Source: Methylomicrobium lacus_A (GTDB taxonomy: Bacteria > Pseudomonadota > Gammaproteobacteria > Methylococcales > Methylomonadaceae). Taken from it: a DNA stretch of 64,000 bases. The first letter of the stretch is position 1; every line of letters begins with the position of its first letter. The stretch lies in assembly GCF_041897535.1 (NCBI RefSeq), contig NZ_CP169217.1, positions 1,984,001 to 2,048,000 on the forward strand, in the 5' to 3' direction. Below are positions 15,594 through 23,458 of this stretch, one piece after another. Below the pieces are notes generated by a model. It worked only from the letters and a program-made list of their open reading frames with translations. It was not told the origin of the DNA and ran no database searches. Both the position numbers and the translations under genes were made by a program.

Positions 15594-16788
15594 GAGGGTG
15601 TAGACAAAATAAACTACCCTGTCAGCCGACTGGCGAGAATTCTCGCTTCGGCGAGCCAAACCCAGGCTTCAGAGACATCGGTCAGGCGGTCGTGATGCAT
15701 GATCAGGCGGCGGGCGCGCTCGTTCCAGGCGTGGGTACGCTCGACCACCCAACGTTTAGGCAACACGGTGAAGCCGGTGGTCAACGTTTCAGGGAACAAA
15801 TCGTGCTGACCGGCTTGCGCCCACCGTCCTACATTCCGATTCGCCGGATGGCGAACGACTTCCACCGTGACGCCGTGCTGTTGCTGGACCGTAGCCGCCC
15901 ATTGCCCGGCATAAGCCGAATCGACAAACAGGCGTTGCACGGTCGGGTACTTGGCAGCAGCACGGGCGATCGCCTCGGTGCCGGCATCGCGATCTTGCAG
16001 ACTGGCGGCACATACGCTGATGGCCAAGACGAGCCCTAAGGTATCGACCACAAGATTGCGTTTGCGGCCTTTGACCTTTTTGCCGGCGTCGTAACCGGAA
16101 GGCCCGCCCTGCGGCGAACTGCGCGTGCTTTGCGCATCCAAAACCGCGGCGCTGGGCTCCTCTTCCCGCCCTTCGCGCACACGCCACATCTGCCGCAGAC
16201 GATCGTGCATGGCCTCGAAACGACCTTGTGCGCTCCAGCGCCGGAAGGTTTTGTAGACGTTATCCCAATGCGGGAAATCTTTCGGCAACAAGCGCCACGC
16301 ACAGCCCGTGCGGACGACATAGCAACACGCATCGACCATGGTGCGTCGCGACACCTTCTCCGGCACTCCCCGTCCGCCTTCAGGCTCGAACAAGTCTTGC
16401 ACCAGCGCCCATTCCGCATCCGTCAGCGAACTCGCATAGCGTTCGTCTTGCACTGGCTGACGATGGCGTTCCTGATAACCATACCGTTTGAGCTTAGCAT
16501 CCGCCGTCTTACCAATCGCCGCCGAACGCTTTGCCGGTTTTATCCGCTGGATGCCCGCGGCCGTCAGCGCTTTGCGTAACGTGGCGCCGTGGACGCAGCG
16601 CGAAGTGCGCTCCTGAAAGGCTTTGACCAGTTCTTCCAATGTCGCCGTTGGTTTCTCCGCGGTCAGTTCCTTGAGTATCTCTAAATCCCCAGCGGTTATT
16701 TTGGCAGGTCGGCCGCTACGCTTCATCACTCGACTTTTTGATATAATTCTAGAAGCCTCCTATTTTACTTTATTTTGTCTACACCCTC
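15594..16788. mobile_element. Complete IS5-family insertion sequence
   Basis: The element is bounded by perfect 20-bp inverted repeats GAGGGTGTAGACAAAATAAA (15594–15613 and complement 16769–16788) and flanked by TTA on both sides (15591–15593, 16789–16791), the 3-bp TNA-type duplication of IS5-family subgroups. Length is 1195 bp. It carries one intact transposase gene. The perfect repeats and intact gene suggest recent insertion. Confidence 0.92.
15614..16729 (-). CDS. IS5-family transposase
   Basis: A 371-residue DDE transposase. An N-terminal helix-turn-helix region (SGRPAKITAGDLEIL to about residue 85) is fused to the usual IS5 domain that starts SLTDAEWALVQDLFEP. The catalytic triad is visible as D in VLDAQST, D in FVDSAYAG and E in WVVERTHAWNERARRL. 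The HTH extension is shared with transposases that carry their own DNA-binding module. The stop codon adjoins the inner border of the left inverted repeat. Confidence 0.93.
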   Translation of the reverse strand: MMKRSGRPAKITAGDLEILKELTAEKPTATLEELVKAFQERTSRCVHGATLRKALTAAGIQRIKPAKRSAAIGKTADAKLKRYGYQERHRQPVQDERYASSLTDAEWALVQDLFEPEGGRGVPEKVSRRTMVDACCYVVRTGCAWRLLPKDFPHWDNVYKTFRRWSAQGRFEAMHDRLRQMWRVREGREEEPSAAVLDAQSTRSSPQGGPSGYDAGKKVKGRKRNLVVDTLGLVLAISVCAASLQDRDAGTEAIARAAAKYPTVQRLFVDSAYAGQWAATVQQQHGVTVEVVRHPANRNVGRWAQAGQHDLFPETLTTGFTVLPKRWVVERTHAWNERARRLIMHHDRLTDVSEAWVWLAEARILASRLTG

Positions 16789-16954
16789 TTAAACCTGTGA
16801 CTTACAAACGAATTTTCTTGCCTTACCGAGCTATTATCGCTACTCTTTAATCGATTATTAATCTTTTATTAATGGCTGCTTCATCTTTAATCTGTATGCT
16901 CAGGCTCATATACAAAAAAGATACATCTATTTTTATTTAGCTCCGCACATTGCC

Positions 16955-18298
16955 ATGATCTCATTTCCACACGCCTCAAGCCGGCGCGCATCGCCGCTTC
17001 TGATTGCGCTACTCGGCAGCATGCTGAGCGGTTGCCAAACCCTGTCTTCCTGGCATCTTTTCGACGATGCGCCTCCCCGCGTCAGCGCCCCGGCGCCCCA
17101 CCCGGAAATCGATACCGTCGCCAGCCACGAATTTGACCTGGCGCCCGACCAAGGTATGGTGGGTACGCTAGCGGCCGTCGACACACGTGAAGGCGACACG
17201 CTGTCCGACATCGCCCGCCATTACGGCCTGGGCTTTAACGATATCGCGATCGCGAATAGCGCGATCCGGCCCTGGACGCCGAAGCCTGGCAGCCGGGCGC
17301 TGTTGCCTTTGGAGTTCATCTTGCCCGATGCGCCGCACAAGGACATCGTGCTGAATCTCGCGAACATGCGCTTGTTCTATTTCCCGAAAAAAGAGTCGAG
17401 CACGTTGTATACCTATCCGGTCGGCATCGGCCGGCAAGGCTGGAGCTCGCCGATGGGCGTGACCAGCATCGTCGGTAAACAAGCCAATCCGGAATGGCAT
17501 GTGCCGCCGTCGATCCAGCGTGAACATGCCGAAAAAGGCGATACGCTGCCGACAGTCGTGCGCTCGGGCCCCGACAACCCGCTCGGCTATTATGCGATGC
17601 GTCTCGGCTTTCCGAGCTATCTGATCCACGGCACCAACAAGCCCTACGGCATCGGCATGCAGATCAGCCACGGCTGCATTCAGCTCTATCCGGAAGACAT
17701 CGAAACGCTGTTCAAGAAAGTCTCGGTCGGCACTAAGGTGCGCATCGTGCATCAGCCTTATCTGGCCGCCTGGCAGCAGGACGCGTTATATATCGAGGCG
17801 CATGAGCCTCTGGACAAGTGGGCCGGAAGCAAGGCCAAGTTGAAAAAGGCTTTCCTCAAAAAACTGAAGACGCTGGCCGCCGACAAAAACGCCGACATCG
17901 ATTGGGAAAGAGTGGAACGGGTGATCGAACGCGCGGACGGCATTCCGACGCCGGTATTGAAAAACAGTCCGGAACTGGCGGAACTCTCGCAAAAGGCGGT
18001 ACAGCTAAAACATCCTGAACGCTTGTACGGCCAACCCGAGATTGCGGACCTGAAGGACGGCGACTGGTCGATGCGGGTCGCGAGCTATCAATCCGAAGCC
18101 GAAGCCGACCAACTGGCGGCAATGCTGAATCACCAGGGACCGCCGATCCCGGCGCGCAAGGTGAAATTAAATGATCAATACCATGTGATCGCCGGCCCTT
18201 ATAAGAGCAAGAAGGAAGTCACCAAAGCCGCCAAACGCGTGCTGATGGACTTCGAACTGAACGCCGAAACGATCAAGCCGGACCAGAACAAGTCCTGA
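16955..18298 (+). CDS. L,D-transpeptidase with LysM and SPOR-like domains, lipoprotein
   Basis: The 447-residue product has a lipobox ending at C27 (LLGSMLSGC), a LysM-like segment at about 76–118 (DTREGDTLSDIARHYGL), a YkuD catalytic domain at about 130–260 with H225 and C241 in the motif HGTN…SHGC, and a C-terminal segment (about 370–440) that resembles SPOR peptidoglycan-binding domains. YkuD enzymes form 3–3 crosslinks in peptidoglycan or attach lipoproteins to it in the periplasm. The lysine-rich middle (KAKLKKAFLKKLKTL) may be a linker. The gene is monocistronic and ends at a hairpin shared with the convergent rluB. Confidence 0.92.
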   Translation: MISFPHASSRRASPLLIALLGSMLSGCQTLSSWHLFDDAPPRVSAPAPHPEIDTVASHEFDLAPDQGMVGTLAAVDTREGDTLSDIARHYGLGFNDIAIANSAIRPWTPKPGSRALLPLEFILPDAPHKDIVLNLANMRLFYFPKKESSTLYTYPVGIGRQGWSSPMGVTSIVGKQANPEWHVPPSIQREHAEKGDTLPTVVRSGPDNPLGYYAMRLGFPSYLIHGTNKPYGIGMQISHGCIQLYPEDIETLFKKVSVGTKVRIVHQPYLAAWQQDALYIEAHEPLDKWAGSKAKLKKAFLKKLKTLAADKNADIDWERVERVIERADGIPTPVLKNSPELAELSQKAVQLKHPERLYGQPEIADLKDGDWSMRVASYQSEAEADQLAAMLNHQGPPIPARKVKLNDQYHVIAGPYKSKKEVTKAAKRVLMDFELNAETIKPDQNKS

Positions 18299-18306
18299 TT
18301 TTGGGG

Positions 18307-18332
18307 GCGTTCCCGCGCTGGCGCGGGAACGC
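18307..18332. terminator. GC-rich hairpin between convergent genes
   Basis: GCGTTCCCGCGC and GCGCGGGAACGC form a 12-bp stem with a 2-nt loop, 8 nt after the transpeptidase stop and 11 nt before the rluB stop. No T-run follows directly, so termination efficiency is uncertain; it could serve both strands. Confidence 0.6.
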
Positions 18333-18343
18333 AGTGAAAGGCG

Positions 18344-19303
18344 TTATTTTTTGCCGGATCTGCCGCCTCTGGCTTCGGCTTTCGGTTGCACCGAGTGGCT
18401 TTCTCTCGGCAAACCGGCAAATTCAAACAGGATGTCCAACTCCTTGTCGGACAACTCATAGAAGGAATGCGCTTTCAGGCGTTCCGGCAGCACGACCGGC
18501 CCGTAACGCACCCGCATCAAGCGGCTCACGACCACCTGCTGCGACTCCCACAAACGCCGAACCAGGCGGTTGCGGCCTTCGCTGACCGTCACGTAATACC
18601 ATTTGTTCGCGCCTTCGCCGGCATAAAAGCGGACGTCGTTGAACTTCGCTAGGCCGTCTTCGAGTTCGACGCCCTGTTTCAGTTTTTCGATCGTCGCCTC
18701 GGACACCTCGCCCAGGATGCGCACCGCATATTCGCGTTCGATCTGGGTTTTCGGATGCATCAGCCGATTCGCCAGTTCACCGTTATTGGTGACCAGGAGC
18801 AGGCCCGAGGTATTGATGTCGAGGCGGCCGACCGCGATCCAGCGCGCCGCCGCCAGTTTCGGCAATTGCGTAAAGATCACCGGCCGGCCTTCCGGGTCGC
18901 GGCGGGTGACCACTTCGCCGGTCGGCTTGTGGTACAGCAGCACGCGGGTCGGCTGACGGTCGTATTTTTGCCAATCGACATAGCGGCCGTTGATTTGCAG
19001 CGTATCGCCCGGCTGCAAGCGCACCCCCAAGGCCGCGACGGCGCCGTTGACCATCACCCGGCCTTCCTGAATCCAGCGCTCGATTTCCCGGCGCGAGCCG
19101 ACGCCGCCGCGCGCCAGGACTTTTTGAATGCGCTCGCCCGCGCCTTCTTCCGGCGCGGACGCTGCGGCTCTCGGCTTGGCGTCAGACGTTGGCTTCCGGA
19201 ACGGTTTCTGAGGTTTCTTCTCCGCTTTCGGATAGTTCTTCTCCGGCTTCGGATGGCTCCTCTCGAGTTTCGCTGGGTTCTTCTCTGGTTTCCTGTTTTT
19301 CAC
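18344..19303 (-). CDS. rluB: 23S rRNA pseudouridine synthase RluB
   Basis: The product has a basic N-terminal extension (VKNRKPEKNPAKLERSHPKP and following), an S4 domain (ERIQKVLARGGVGSRREIER), and the RsuA/RluB catalytic domain with the Asp-containing AVGRLDINTSGLLLVTNNGE. It isomerises U2605 (E. coli numbering) in 23S rRNA. No start codon exists in this frame between the scpB stop and the S4 domain, so translation must begin inside scpB. I chose the GTG at 19301–19303 because AGGA lies 7 nt upstream; an ATG at 19381 is the alternative. The overlap with scpB is 122 nt. Confidence 0.85.
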   Translation of the reverse strand: MKNRKPEKNPAKLERSHPKPEKNYPKAEKKPQKPFRKPTSDAKPRAAASAPEEGAGERIQKVLARGGVGSRREIERWIQEGRVMVNGAVAALGVRLQPGDTLQINGRYVDWQKYDRQPTRVLLYHKPTGEVVTRRDPEGRPVIFTQLPKLAAARWIAVGRLDINTSGLLLVTNNGELANRLMHPKTQIEREYAVRILGEVSEATIEKLKQGVELEDGLAKFNDVRFYAGEGANKWYYVTVSEGRNRLVRRLWESQQVVVSRLMRVRYGPVVLPERLKAHSFYELSDKELDILFEFAGLPRESHSVQPKAEARGGRSGKK

Positions 19304-19862
19304 TGGCTTCCTGTTCAGGGGCTGGTGTGACTTCCGGCGCCGGTTCGAGCGCTTGAATCTGCTCCAACGTCGGCAACTCACTTAATGACTTGATATTGAA
19401 ATAATCCAAAAACTGCTTGGTCGTGCCGTACAGACCGGGCCGGCCCGGCACTTCCTTATGCGCGACCACCCGAATCCATTCGCGTTCGAGCAGGGTCTGG
19501 ATGATGCCGGAACTGACGCTGACGCCGCGAATGTCCTCGATGTCGCCGCGCGTGACCGGCTGCTTATAGGCAATGATCGCCAAGGTTTCGAGCAAGGCGC
19601 GCGAATATTTCGGCGGTTTTTCCTCGAACAGACGCTGGACCCAGCGCGACAATTCCTGCCTGACCTGAAAACGATAGCCGCTCGCGACCTGCTTCAATTC
19701 GATGGGACGCTCTTGATAGTCGGCTACGATCGCGTCGATCGCGGTCTGAATCTCGGCAAGCTCGGGCTGTTCGATCTCGGGAAAGACCTGCTGGACTTCC
19801 TTGCAGGTCATCGGCCGGTTCGCGGCAAATAAAATGGCTTCTACGATGCGTTGGATTTCCAC
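19182..19862 (-). CDS. scpB: Chromosome segregation/condensation protein ScpB
   Basis: A 226-residue protein with the two winged-helix domains of ScpB: EIQRIVEAILFAANRPMTC at the N-terminus and YSRALLETLAIIAYKQPVTR then GDIEDIRGVSVSSGIIQTLL in the second domain. It binds ScpA and SMC to form the condensin that organises sister chromosomes. The C-terminal 45 residues are an acidic, Glu/Ser-rich tail made of degenerate heptads (REEPSET, REEPSEA, GEELSES, GEETSET), absent from minimal ScpB proteins. That tail is encoded by the same DNA as the start of rluB. scpA ends 15 nt upstream. Confidence 0.93.
   Translation of the reverse strand: MEIQRIVEAILFAANRPMTCKEVQQVFPEIEQPELAEIQTAIDAIVADYQERPIELKQVASGYRFQVRQELSRWVQRLFEEKPPKYSRALLETLAIIAYKQPVTRGDIEDIRGVSVSSGIIQTLLEREWIRVVAHKEVPGRPGLYGTTKQFLDYFNIKSLSELPTLEQIQALEPAPEVTPAPEQEASEKQETREEPSETREEPSEAGEELSESGEETSETVPEANV
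19212..19285. repeat. 21-nt tandem repeat coding in two frames
   Basis: Three full 21-nt units (19265–19285, 19244–19264, 19223–19243) and a partial fourth (19212–19222) share the minus-strand pattern GAGAAGAAC–CCGAAAGC with a few substitutions. In one frame they code ScpB heptads rich in Glu and Ser; in the other they code RluB heptads of the type EKNPAKL, ERSHPKP, EKNYPKA, EKKPQKP. Confidence 0.8.
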
Positions 19863-19877
19863 GGCGATGCTGGCAGT

Positions 19878-20699
19878 TTAATTTGGAATCGAGGCTGCGG
19901 CGCCGCGTACGCTGATCTCGGCAAACGGCTCGAGTTGAACGATTTCGATCAACCCTTCCTTGGCGAGTTCGAGGATCGCCAGAAACGCGACCAATACGCC
20001 GGGCCGGCCCTCCTTGAGCAGGAACAATTCGGTGAAGCGTAGGCTTTCGGCGCCTTTCAGGTTGTCCAGGATGGTGGACATGCGTTCGCGGACCGACAGC
20101 GGCTCCAGGACCACCTGGTGATGGCTGAATTGCTCGGCGCGCTTCAAGACTTGCTGCAACGCCCGCAACATTTCGCTCATCGTCACATCGGGCAGTTTCT
20201 TCTCGAAAGTCAGGTTGGAAGTATCGGCAACGCAGGTAAAAAGCTCGCGCTCGAGCCTCGGCATCAAGTCGATCTCCTCGGCCGCCTTCTTGATGCATTC
20301 ATATTCCTGCAGGCGGCGGATCAACGTCGCCCTGGGGTCCTCCTCGTCCTCTTCCGCTTCCTGCTGCCGGGGCAGCAGCATGCGCGATTTGATTTCCGCG
20401 AGCAGCGCCGCCATCACCAGATATTCGGCCGCCAGCTCCAGGTTCATTTCGCTCATCATCTGAATGTAGGAAATGTACTGATGCGTGACCTTCGCGATCG
20501 ACACCTCGACGATGTCGAGATTCTGCCGCCGGATCAAATACAGCAACAGATCCAGCGGCCCCTCGAACAATTCGAGAAACACTTCGAGCGCATTCGGCGG
20601 GATGTAAAGGTCGTCCGGCAATTGCTCGACCGGCTCGCCGTTTACGATCGCAATCACCGCCGCCCGCTCCGGCACGAAATCGTGACTCAAATCGTTCAT
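19878..20699 (-). CDS. scpA: Segregation and condensation protein ScpA
   Basis: A 273-residue kleisin. The N-terminal LFEGPLDLLLYLIRRQNLDI and AAEYLVMAALLAEIKSRMLL are the most conserved family segments; an acidic linker follows (QQEAEEDEEDPRA), and the C-terminal winged helix (RFTELFLLKEGRPGVLVAFL then AILELAKEGLIEI) contacts the SMC head. ScpA bridges the SMC dimer and recruits ScpB. It is followed by scpB after 15 nt and preceded by a protease gene after 34 nt, all on one strand. Confidence 0.94.
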   Translation of the reverse strand: MNDLSHDFVPERAAVIAIVNGEPVEQLPDDLYIPPNALEVFLELFEGPLDLLLYLIRRQNLDIVEVSIAKVTHQYISYIQMMSEMNLELAAEYLVMAALLAEIKSRMLLPRQQEAEEDEEDPRATLIRRLQEYECIKKAAEEIDLMPRLERELFTCVADTSNLTFEKKLPDVTMSEMLRALQQVLKRAEQFSHHQVVLEPLSVRERMSTILDNLKGAESLRFTELFLLKEGRPGVLVAFLAILELAKEGLIEIVQLEPFAEISVRGAAASIPN

Positions 20700-20733
20700 C
20701 GCTCAACCGTCGCCCGGCTTTTCTGCATCAGCA

Positions 20734-21387
20734 TCAGATGCCGGCGATCGAAAAAAACAGCTGCTGCGCAAGATACATCGGATATTCCAGAAGCGCATTC
20801 AAAACCCGGGTATAAAGCAGCACCAACAGGATCAGGAATCCGTAACGCTCCAGGCGATTGTATTGCCATGCCCAGTAATTCGGCAAAACCCCGGTGAGTA
20901 CGCGGCTGCCGTCCAGCGGCGGAATCGGCAACAGGTTGATCAGGGCCAGCACCAGATTGATCGAAATGCCGGCGACGCCGGTATAAATCAACGGCAACGA
21001 AATCGCTTCGATGCCGATCACTACGCCAAGCCGTGCCAATAGCGCCCAACCGATCGCCATCAATAGGTTCGAGACCGGACCCGCCAGCGCGACCCAGGCC
21101 ATGTCCTTGCGCGGGTTCTTGAAATTCCGCGCATCGACCGGCACCGGTTTGGCCCAGCCGAAAATGAAGCCGGTGCCGGTCAGCAGCAACAGTCCCGGCA
21201 GAATCACCGTGCCGAGCCAGTCGATGTGGTTGAGCGGATTCAAGGTCAGCCGGCCCTGCTGGTCGGCGGTATTATCGCCGAATTTTTTGGCGATCCAGCC
21301 GTGCGCGACTTCGTGCACGGTAATCGCGAAAATCACCGGCAGTATCCACACCACGATCCGCTGCACCAGCGACAACTCATTCATCAT
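20734..21387 (-). CDS. Site-2 protease family (M50) membrane protein
   Basis: A 217-residue polytopic protein with the zinc motif HEVAH (residues 25–29) in the first helix and the third-ligand segment PIPPLDGSRVL near 152–162. The segments FGWAKPVPVDARNFKNPRKD and ALAGPVSNLLMA match the YwhC/Rv-type short S2P group. These intramembrane metalloproteases cut membrane-bound substrates, mostly unknown for this subgroup. Its place between yciO and scpA is common in gammaproteobacteria. Confidence 0.92.
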   Translation of the reverse strand: MMNELSLVQRIVVWILPVIFAITVHEVAHGWIAKKFGDNTADQQGRLTLNPLNHIDWLGTVILPGLLLLTGTGFIFGWAKPVPVDARNFKNPRKDMAWVALAGPVSNLLMAIGWALLARLGVVIGIEAISLPLIYTGVAGISINLVLALINLLPIPPLDGSRVLTGVLPNYWAWQYNRLERYGFLILLVLLYTRVLNALLEYPMYLAQQLFFSIAGI

Positions 21388-21403
21388 AATGCGCTATCCT
21401 CAG

Positions 21404-22024
21404 TTAATCCAGCATCGGCGCGATGCCGATGCCTTGCCGGACGATTTCGGGACCGTTGCTCGAAAATTCAATGATCGTGGTTTCGCGGTACTCGATAATC
21501 CCGGCGTCGATCACCAGCTCGATCTCATGCTCCAGGCGTTTGCGGATATCGTAAGGATCGGTCAGCGGCTCATCCACGCCGGGCAACAGCAGACTGGACG
21601 TGAACAAAGGCTCTCCCAGCTCTTCGACCAGCATCTGCGCGATCGGGTGATTCGGAATCCTAATGCCGACCGTTTTCTTTTTCGGATGTTGCAGGCGCCG
21701 CGGCACTTCGCGGGTTGCGTCCAGAATGAACGTAAACGGGCCCGGAGTCAGCGCCTTGATCATCCGGTAGGCGTCGTTGCCGATCTTGGTGAAATTGGAC
21801 ACCTGCGCGAGGTCCTTGCAGACCAGCGTAAAATCGTGCTTGTCGTCGAGTTGGCGAATGCGGCGGATTTTGTCCAGCGCGGCCTTGTCGCCGATCTGGC
21901 AGGCGAGCGCGTACGAGGAATCGGTCGGATAAACGATGACTCCGCCCTGGCGGATAATCTCCACCGCGCGATGAATCAGGCGCAATTGCGGATTTTCGGG
22001 GTGAATTTCAAAAAACTGGGCCAT
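21404..22024 (-). CDS. yciO: YciO, Sua5/YrdC-family threonylcarbamoyl-AMP synthase-like protein
   Basis: A 206-residue YrdC-fold protein. The N-terminal GGVIVYPTDSSYALACQIGD, the KIRRIRQLDDKHDFTLVCKD segment and LTPGPFTFILDAT are the nucleotide and threonine-binding regions of the family. The form of these motifs is that of YciO rather than TsaC. YciO has weak or uncertain threonylcarbamoyl-adenylate activity, so a role in t6A tRNA modification is possible but not certain. It heads the minus-strand scp operon, 16 nt before the protease gene. Confidence 0.9.
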   Translation of the reverse strand: MAQFFEIHPENPQLRLIHRAVEIIRQGGVIVYPTDSSYALACQIGDKAALDKIRRIRQLDDKHDFTLVCKDLAQVSNFTKIGNDAYRMIKALTPGPFTFILDATREVPRRLQHPKKKTVGIRIPNHPIAQMLVEELGEPLFTSSLLLPGVDEPLTDPYDIRKRLEHEIELVIDAGIIEYRETTIIEFSSNGPEIVRQGIGIAPMLD

Positions 22025-22107
22025 GTGTCAAAAGGGCGTCAAATAAGGGGGCATTATACCGTATAAGAGTGCCAAATCGTTGAATGGTTTATTGAAAATA
22101 GCCGCCG

Positions 22108-22797
22108 TCAGCGCTCCGACTCTTTCTTCGCGACCTTGTTGCGCAAATAAACCGGCTGCGCGTCTTCGACATCGACCGCCAGGCCCAACGCGAATCCGCG
22201 CGCGCCCAGGCGGGCGACCGCTCCCGCGCGCGGCAGATTATCGGTCTCGATAATGCCGACGCGCCCCGCCAACCGTTGTAGCAAAACCTCACGATAAACG
22301 CCCCAACCGGTGCCGATGCCGGCGCCGCTTAGCTCGGGAAATGCGATCGCTTCTGCTGGCGTGACTTTTTCCTCGCCGAACAATTCGGCAAAGCCAGACG
22401 CCTCGCGCCGGTACACCGCGAAATAGATTTCGCCCATCCGGGCATCCATCGCGGTGAAGGCGGTATCGGGGCCTTCGGCATGTCTGCCGAAAAAATCCTG
22501 CGCGACCGCCGCCAGCGTCGACACCGGCACGACCGGCAGATCGCCGCCGAGCGCGATGCCGTGGATCACGCCGGTCGCGATCCTGACGCCGGTAAACGAA
22601 CCGGGGCCGCGGCCGAACGCGAGCGCATCGAGTTCGGAGAGCTTCAATCCGGCCTCCCGCATCAGGCCGTCTACCATCGGCAGAATCAATTGCGCATGGT
22701 CTCTTTGCGACACCTGGTAACGCTCGATCACTTCGCCATCGAGATACAGCGCGGCCGAGCACGCTTCGGTTGCGGTCTCCACCGCGAGCAGTTTCAT
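22108..22797 (-). CDS. tsaB: tRNA t6A-modification protein TsaB
   Basis: A 229-residue ASKHA-fold protein starting MKLLAVETATEACSAALYLD; the ATG at 22797 is chosen because the fold begins there, although the frame extends 13 codons further. The segments ALAFGRGPGSFTGVRIATGV and FTAMDARMGEIYFAVY are diagnostic. TsaB is the non-catalytic partner of TsaD in threonylcarbamoylation of A37 in ANN-decoding tRNAs. The start follows the cupredoxin stop by one base, so tsaB is probably read from the copper-protein transcript as well. Confidence 0.93.
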   Translation of the reverse strand: MKLLAVETATEACSAALYLDGEVIERYQVSQRDHAQLILPMVDGLMREAGLKLSELDALAFGRGPGSFTGVRIATGVIHGIALGGDLPVVPVSTLAAVAQDFFGRHAEGPDTAFTAMDARMGEIYFAVYRREASGFAELFGEEKVTPAEAIAFPELSGAGIGTGWGVYREVLLQRLAGRVGIIETDNLPRAGAVARLGARGFALGLAVDVEDAQPVYLRNKVAKKESER

Positions 22798-22798
22798 G

Positions 22799-23458
22799 TT
22801 ATCGAATCCATTTCCTGAACAAAAACGGCACGACACTGCCGACCAAGAGACAAAACAACAGCGTCCCGATATGCTGCCGGCTCCAGTTGACCGGATACAC
22901 GTCGGCCCTGACCGGCTCGGTCAATCCCGGAATACTCGGCAGATCGCCGTCGCCGCCGTCGACCTTCAGCTGCGCCTTCATGCCTTTTTCCTGGTGCTGC
23001 GGCAGTTCGCAGTGCACCAGATAAGTCTTTTTCCGGCTCGGCAGGATCATCGAGGCCTTCAATTGCCCGTGCCCGAACAACTCCAGATGCAGCATGCCTT
23101 CGGGATACAGGTAACCGGGCAAACCGTGGATCATCATCTGATGCCTGACATGGTCGTCGTTGATGAAGGTGATGTTGATCTTCGCGCACGGCTTGACGTT
23201 CCATTCCTGCTGGTCGTAGGCGAACATCTTGCCCGGAAACTTTTTCGCGTGCTCGTGGCCGGCGCGGATCGTCAGCTCGACCGTTTCGGAAATTTGCGGA
23301 CAATCGCGCGGCAGCCGGTCCGGATTCGCGTTCATGATCATGCCGGTCTCATCCATCATCATGCCCTGATGATGCATCATGGCGGCGCTTGCTTGCGGCA
23401 ACAGGCCGACAGCCAGCAGCAAGCCCCCGGCGATCGCGGTCATTCTGGACTTCATCAT
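22799..23458 (-). CDS. Membrane-anchored cupredoxin (type 1 copper protein)
   Basis: A 219-residue exported protein: signal peptide (MTAIAGGLLLAVGLLPQASA), a Met/His-rich N-terminus (MMHHQGMMMDETGMIM), a cupredoxin domain, and a C-terminal membrane span (IGTLLFCLLVGSVVPFLF) followed by RKWIR. The type 1 ligands are H106 (or H103) in NDDHVRHQ and C150, H155, M160 in CELPQHQEKGM, with classic C-x4-H-x4-M spacing. It should face the periplasm and transfer electrons, presumably to the adjacent multicopper oxidase, whose gene overlaps by 4 nt (ATGA). Partner choice is inference from context. Confidence 0.88.
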   Translation of the reverse strand: MMKSRMTAIAGGLLLAVGLLPQASAAMMHHQGMMMDETGMIMNANPDRLPRDCPQISETVELTIRAGHEHAKKFPGKMFAYDQQEWNVKPCAKINITFINDDHVRHQMMIHGLPGYLYPEGMLHLELFGHGQLKASMILPSRKKTYLVHCELPQHQEKGMKAQLKVDGGDGDLPSIPGLTEPVRADVYPVNWSRQHIGTLLFCLLVGSVVPFLFRKWIR

